A stretch of 64,000 nt of DNA from Rhabditophanes sp. KR3021 (Eukaryota > Nematoda > Chromadorea > Rhabditida > Alloionematidae). Below the pieces are notes generated by a model that was given only the letters and a program-made list of their open reading frames with translations, was not told where the DNA came from and made no database searches. The translations under genes and the position numbers were made by a program. The stretch spans positions 9,858,001-9,922,000 of the forward strand of contig CAUJLY010000006.1 in NCBI GenBank assembly GCA_963281155.1, read 5' to 3'. Below, piece after piece: positions 61,320 to 64,000 of the stretch (its first letter is position 1; each line of letters opens with the position of its first letter).

Positions 61320-62056
61320 GTCTCCTTCAACTAAAAAGTAATAGATGTTGCTAGGTTTTATTAAACAAATAGTAAATTATATTATTTTTATAATGTATGA
61401 TCTGAATACACTGGTTTCATTATGAGCACACTTATCTTCGATCATAAACATTAACAAAAAACTCACTTTCAGATACTTATCAGCAATGTGTTAAGATTAG
61501 TAAGCTGGAGCCAATTAAATACCTGTAATGTAGTTTGCAAAATGGTTAAGATAGTTATTTATAATTATCCAACCACTTCTTAAAATTAAGAATGATGCCA
61601 AGCAAGGTTTTCTCTAAAAGAAGTCGACTAAATGATGATTACAAATCGATCGCTACCACGCACAAAAGCTGATCATTAGTATTCAAACAAAAACTATAAC
61701 AAGCTCTATTTATGACAACTAATGCTTCTATTTTGTTCCAACAATTAAAACACAGTTCGCGGCAGGAAGCTAGATATAAATTATATTCTTCTCAATTTGT
61801 AAGAATATGTCATATGATAATTTCAACAATATTAAAAAAAGTACATATAAATAAAGTTTATCTTCTTTTTGCATTGAATACTAATAAAAAACTATAAATT
61901 TGAACATGTGTTGTATAGGTGCGTATGTTTGTTGACTTAAGGATATATACTTTAGTGGGAACTGTGTGTTTAATCCGTATTATTAAATATCTGAATATAT
62001 ATATTTATAAAGTTAATATTTGAAGTGTTAATACATTGACGGGTTGGCTATTGTTG
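61320..62056. other. Intergenic, no gene seen
   Basis: AT-rich spacer between PTPMT1 and the glucuronosyltransferase stop. Short ORFs at 61712-61897 and around 61635 lack any motif. Confidence 0.4.
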
Positions 62057-63027
62057 CTACAATTCAATTTCATAACCATATAATTCATATGGTGGAAATG
62101 TGCTTGGTTTTACCGTTTTCGTGTGATATACATAAATTTCTCTGGGAACATTTGGTGGTTTGTCGAATCCGAAAGGTTCTAAGTCTTGTTGAGAAAACCC
62201 TAAATAATCTAAAATACATGGTTCAGGAGCACCACCTCCAGCCTTGCAACTAGTTCCAAACAAAGCCTTTGGATGGTCAAGTACAGATTGAAGTGAGAAA
62301 GCAAAGCCAGCCATGTCAGTAGCAAACTTTCTCTTTGGATTCCATTTAACATGCCATCCAACAACTGAATTATTTTCTACCTTTGGACTTTCAAAAGGAG
62401 CACCACCAACCAAGCCAACTGCCCAAATTCCAACTTTCTTGACATTAACAATATAATCACTAAATAACCTTAAATCATACGAATTATCATCATCTCCGAA
62501 ATACACAACAGAGTGTGAATATCCTTTACTGATTTGTTGGTAGTTTTCTCTCAAATATGTTAAAGCCATGTCTCTTTGATACCATCCTCGCTTAGGATAA
62601 CCCGTTTTAGTTTGATGTAAAAGGTAAGTGTATGGAAGAGCAGTGCGTTGAAGCAAACTTTCTACCAATTTGCTTGTAACATTTCCATCTTCAACGACTA
62701 GCCAGTGCAGATTTGGAAAGTGGGATAGAGTATTTGCCATTCTTGTCATGTCAGCGATTCGGGTGTACCTTTTGTATGTTGGGGTTATCACGATTATCTG
62801 GACATTTTCTGGAGGAGCTGATTCGTCATTTGATGGGCGCGGTCTTACATTTATCATTATTCTGATATGGGAATAAAATCAATTTAAGAAAGCAAAAGAC
62901 GATTAAGATACCTGTTATCTGATAATTGTAGAATAAGCAGCAAGGTGCATAATACGACTAGTGATAAATATATGAAGGATTTGGTATTAGATCCTCGACA
63001 AAGGACCCGTGTGTTTAGAAGTGGCAT
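62057..63027 (-). CDS. Beta-1,3-glucuronosyltransferase (B3GAT/SQV-8 type)
   Basis: Golgi type II enzyme that adds glucuronic acid from UDP-GlcA to galactose; the family completes the proteoglycan linker tetrasaccharide or makes the HNK-1 epitope. 306 residues; exons 63027-62912 and 62861-62057, intron 50 nt. A short cytosolic start is followed by a signal anchor (FIYLSLVVLCTLLLILQL, about 19-36). The catalytic part starts VQIIVITPTYKR. Family marks: HWLVVEDG, GYPKRGWYQRDMAL, the metal-binding DDD in VYFGDDDNSYDLRLF, VGWHVKWNPKRKFATDMAGFA, a Glu in GGGAPEPCIL at the catalytic-base position, and YVYHTKTVKP. The catalytic domain is complete. The stem is short. CTATTAG ends about 18 nt before the ATG. 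Which of the several nematode GLAT paralogues it is cannot be told. Confidence 0.93.
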
Positions 63028-64000
63028 TTTTCTTGTAATAGCTTCCTAATAGTAGATGTGAGAAAGCAGTTTGAGTGGTAATAATTGGACAATTTCTGGT
63101 CCTTTAAAAAGGACGCTTTCTGAAAGGTTTAAAGATATTTATCATTGAAAAATACTTTTAGACAATCACAAAACTCAATTTGCACAATAATCTTTGTTGC
63201 GGATAAAAAATGGTTGTCAAAATATATGGGGAGGTGTATAGTTGTTTTAATAATAAGTAGGACATAATTCTAAATGAGCCCAAAGCCTTCTCGAACACAA
63301 AATCAGTTTGCTGTATCATAAAAAGTGCGTGATGAGAAGAGAATGGTCACAAAAATTGAAAAAACGATGATACACAAATATTAAAAGGTTAACTACCAAA
63401 GAATGTATCAAGTGGTATCAATTAGAAAATGATATCCACATGTCTATAAGATTACTAAATATCTCTATTCAGTTTTTGAATTGGTGATTAGCGTGAAATA
63501 ATGTACTTACATAAAGGACATGCATACACTAAATTATTTATACTAGTATAAACTAATATAAGGGAGAAGTGTTTGTTTGCTGGCAAAATAATTCATAAAA
63601 AATGAACAACTTTTACTGACACCAGTACGATTTCGATTTTTGGTGTGAATAAATGTCTTTTTACAAATCTTTAATTTTTTAGTTTTATGGTAAGTCTGTC
63701 TAATGAAAGCAAACATAACATTTGCAGGAACAAAAGTTGTGTTTGCATTGCAAATTTATAAGTTAATGTGCTAAGATCTGCATCATATAAATTTGCTAAA
63801 AATATGCTTGCTTCTTGAAGTCATCATCAAAACTTATTTCAATTAATACAAAAGAGAGTATATAAACAATCAAAGAGATATATACTTTTTATTGAATGCG
63901 AATCATTTATATAAGTGTGTTCTTTTTATAATCCTTTGTATAGAAGCGCTTCATAAAATAATACATTATTATTAAAAAGCTTACTCATATTCTTTATAAT
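63028..64000. other. Upstream flank of the glucuronosyltransferase gene
   Basis: AT-rich; no ORF, RNA gene or repeat recognised to the window end. It should contain the promoter of the minus-strand glucuronosyltransferase gene. Confidence 0.4.

Noticed and set aside
1..64000. CRISPR arrays, bacterial operons, SL RNA and rRNA genes
   Set aside because: No regularly spaced repeats, no bacterial gene layout, and no SL1-like or rRNA sequence was recognised on either strand.

Overview
The window is nuclear DNA of a nematode. The evidence is: split genes with introns mostly 40-50 nt long (GTAAGT/GTATGT donors, TAG or CAG acceptors); an UNC-104 kinesin whose FHA and coiled-coil text (e.g. [26 protein letters not shown]) is of nematode type; and a splice acceptor just upstream of the ATG in most genes,as expected for spliced-leader trans-splicing. 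The DNA is AT-rich. Acceptors are a TAG/CAG mixture rather than the near-uniform TTTTCAG of Caenorhabditis, so a non-Caenorhabditis nematode (perhaps clade IV) is my guess. Many introns were placed by me from donor/acceptor and phase; coordinates given are CDS limits.

Layout. 0-3 kb: a broken F-box gene. 3.2-8.3 kb (-): UNC-104/KIF1 axonal kinesin, interrupted by a one-base frameshift in a homopolymer. 8.3-12 kb: no firm gene, only candidate exons. 12-15.1 kb (-): long-chain acyl-CoA synthetase, then a 49-residue STMP1-like mitochondrial micropeptide. 17.1-21.5 kb (-): GLUT-type sugar transporter and a rhodopsin-family GPCR. 21.5-31.9 kb: gene-poor, with a tRNA-derived SINE and a small MITE side by side. 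31.9-38.7 kb (+): a MOB2 gene whose first exons lie 5.7 kb from its body and which has at least three phase-compatible 5' segments. 39.4-42.6 kb (-): FICD AMP-transferase and two diverged Atg8 genes, one lacking the conjugation glycine and one with the glycine already exposed. 43-44.7 kb (+): decayed serpin. 45.2-47.8 kb: a four-TM protein and a disordered proline/serine-rich protein. 47.8-53.4 kb: empty. 53.4-58.9 kb: divergent pair, an RRM+F-box+LRR protein (-) and a PP6 regulatory subunit, SAPS family (+). 59.4-63 kb (-): a GINS Psf3-like gene with broken frames, PTPMT1 and a B3GAT-type glucuronosyltransferase.

The genes do not form one pathway. Themes that recur are membrane and lipid biology (ACSL, PTPMT1, STMP1), protein quality control (Atg8 pair, FICD, F-box protein) and neuronal transport (UNC-104). 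The main points for follow-up are the Atg8 pair, the hidden MOB2 exons, the unannotated micropeptide, the RRM-F-box-LRR fusion and the interrupted kinesin and Psf3-like frames.
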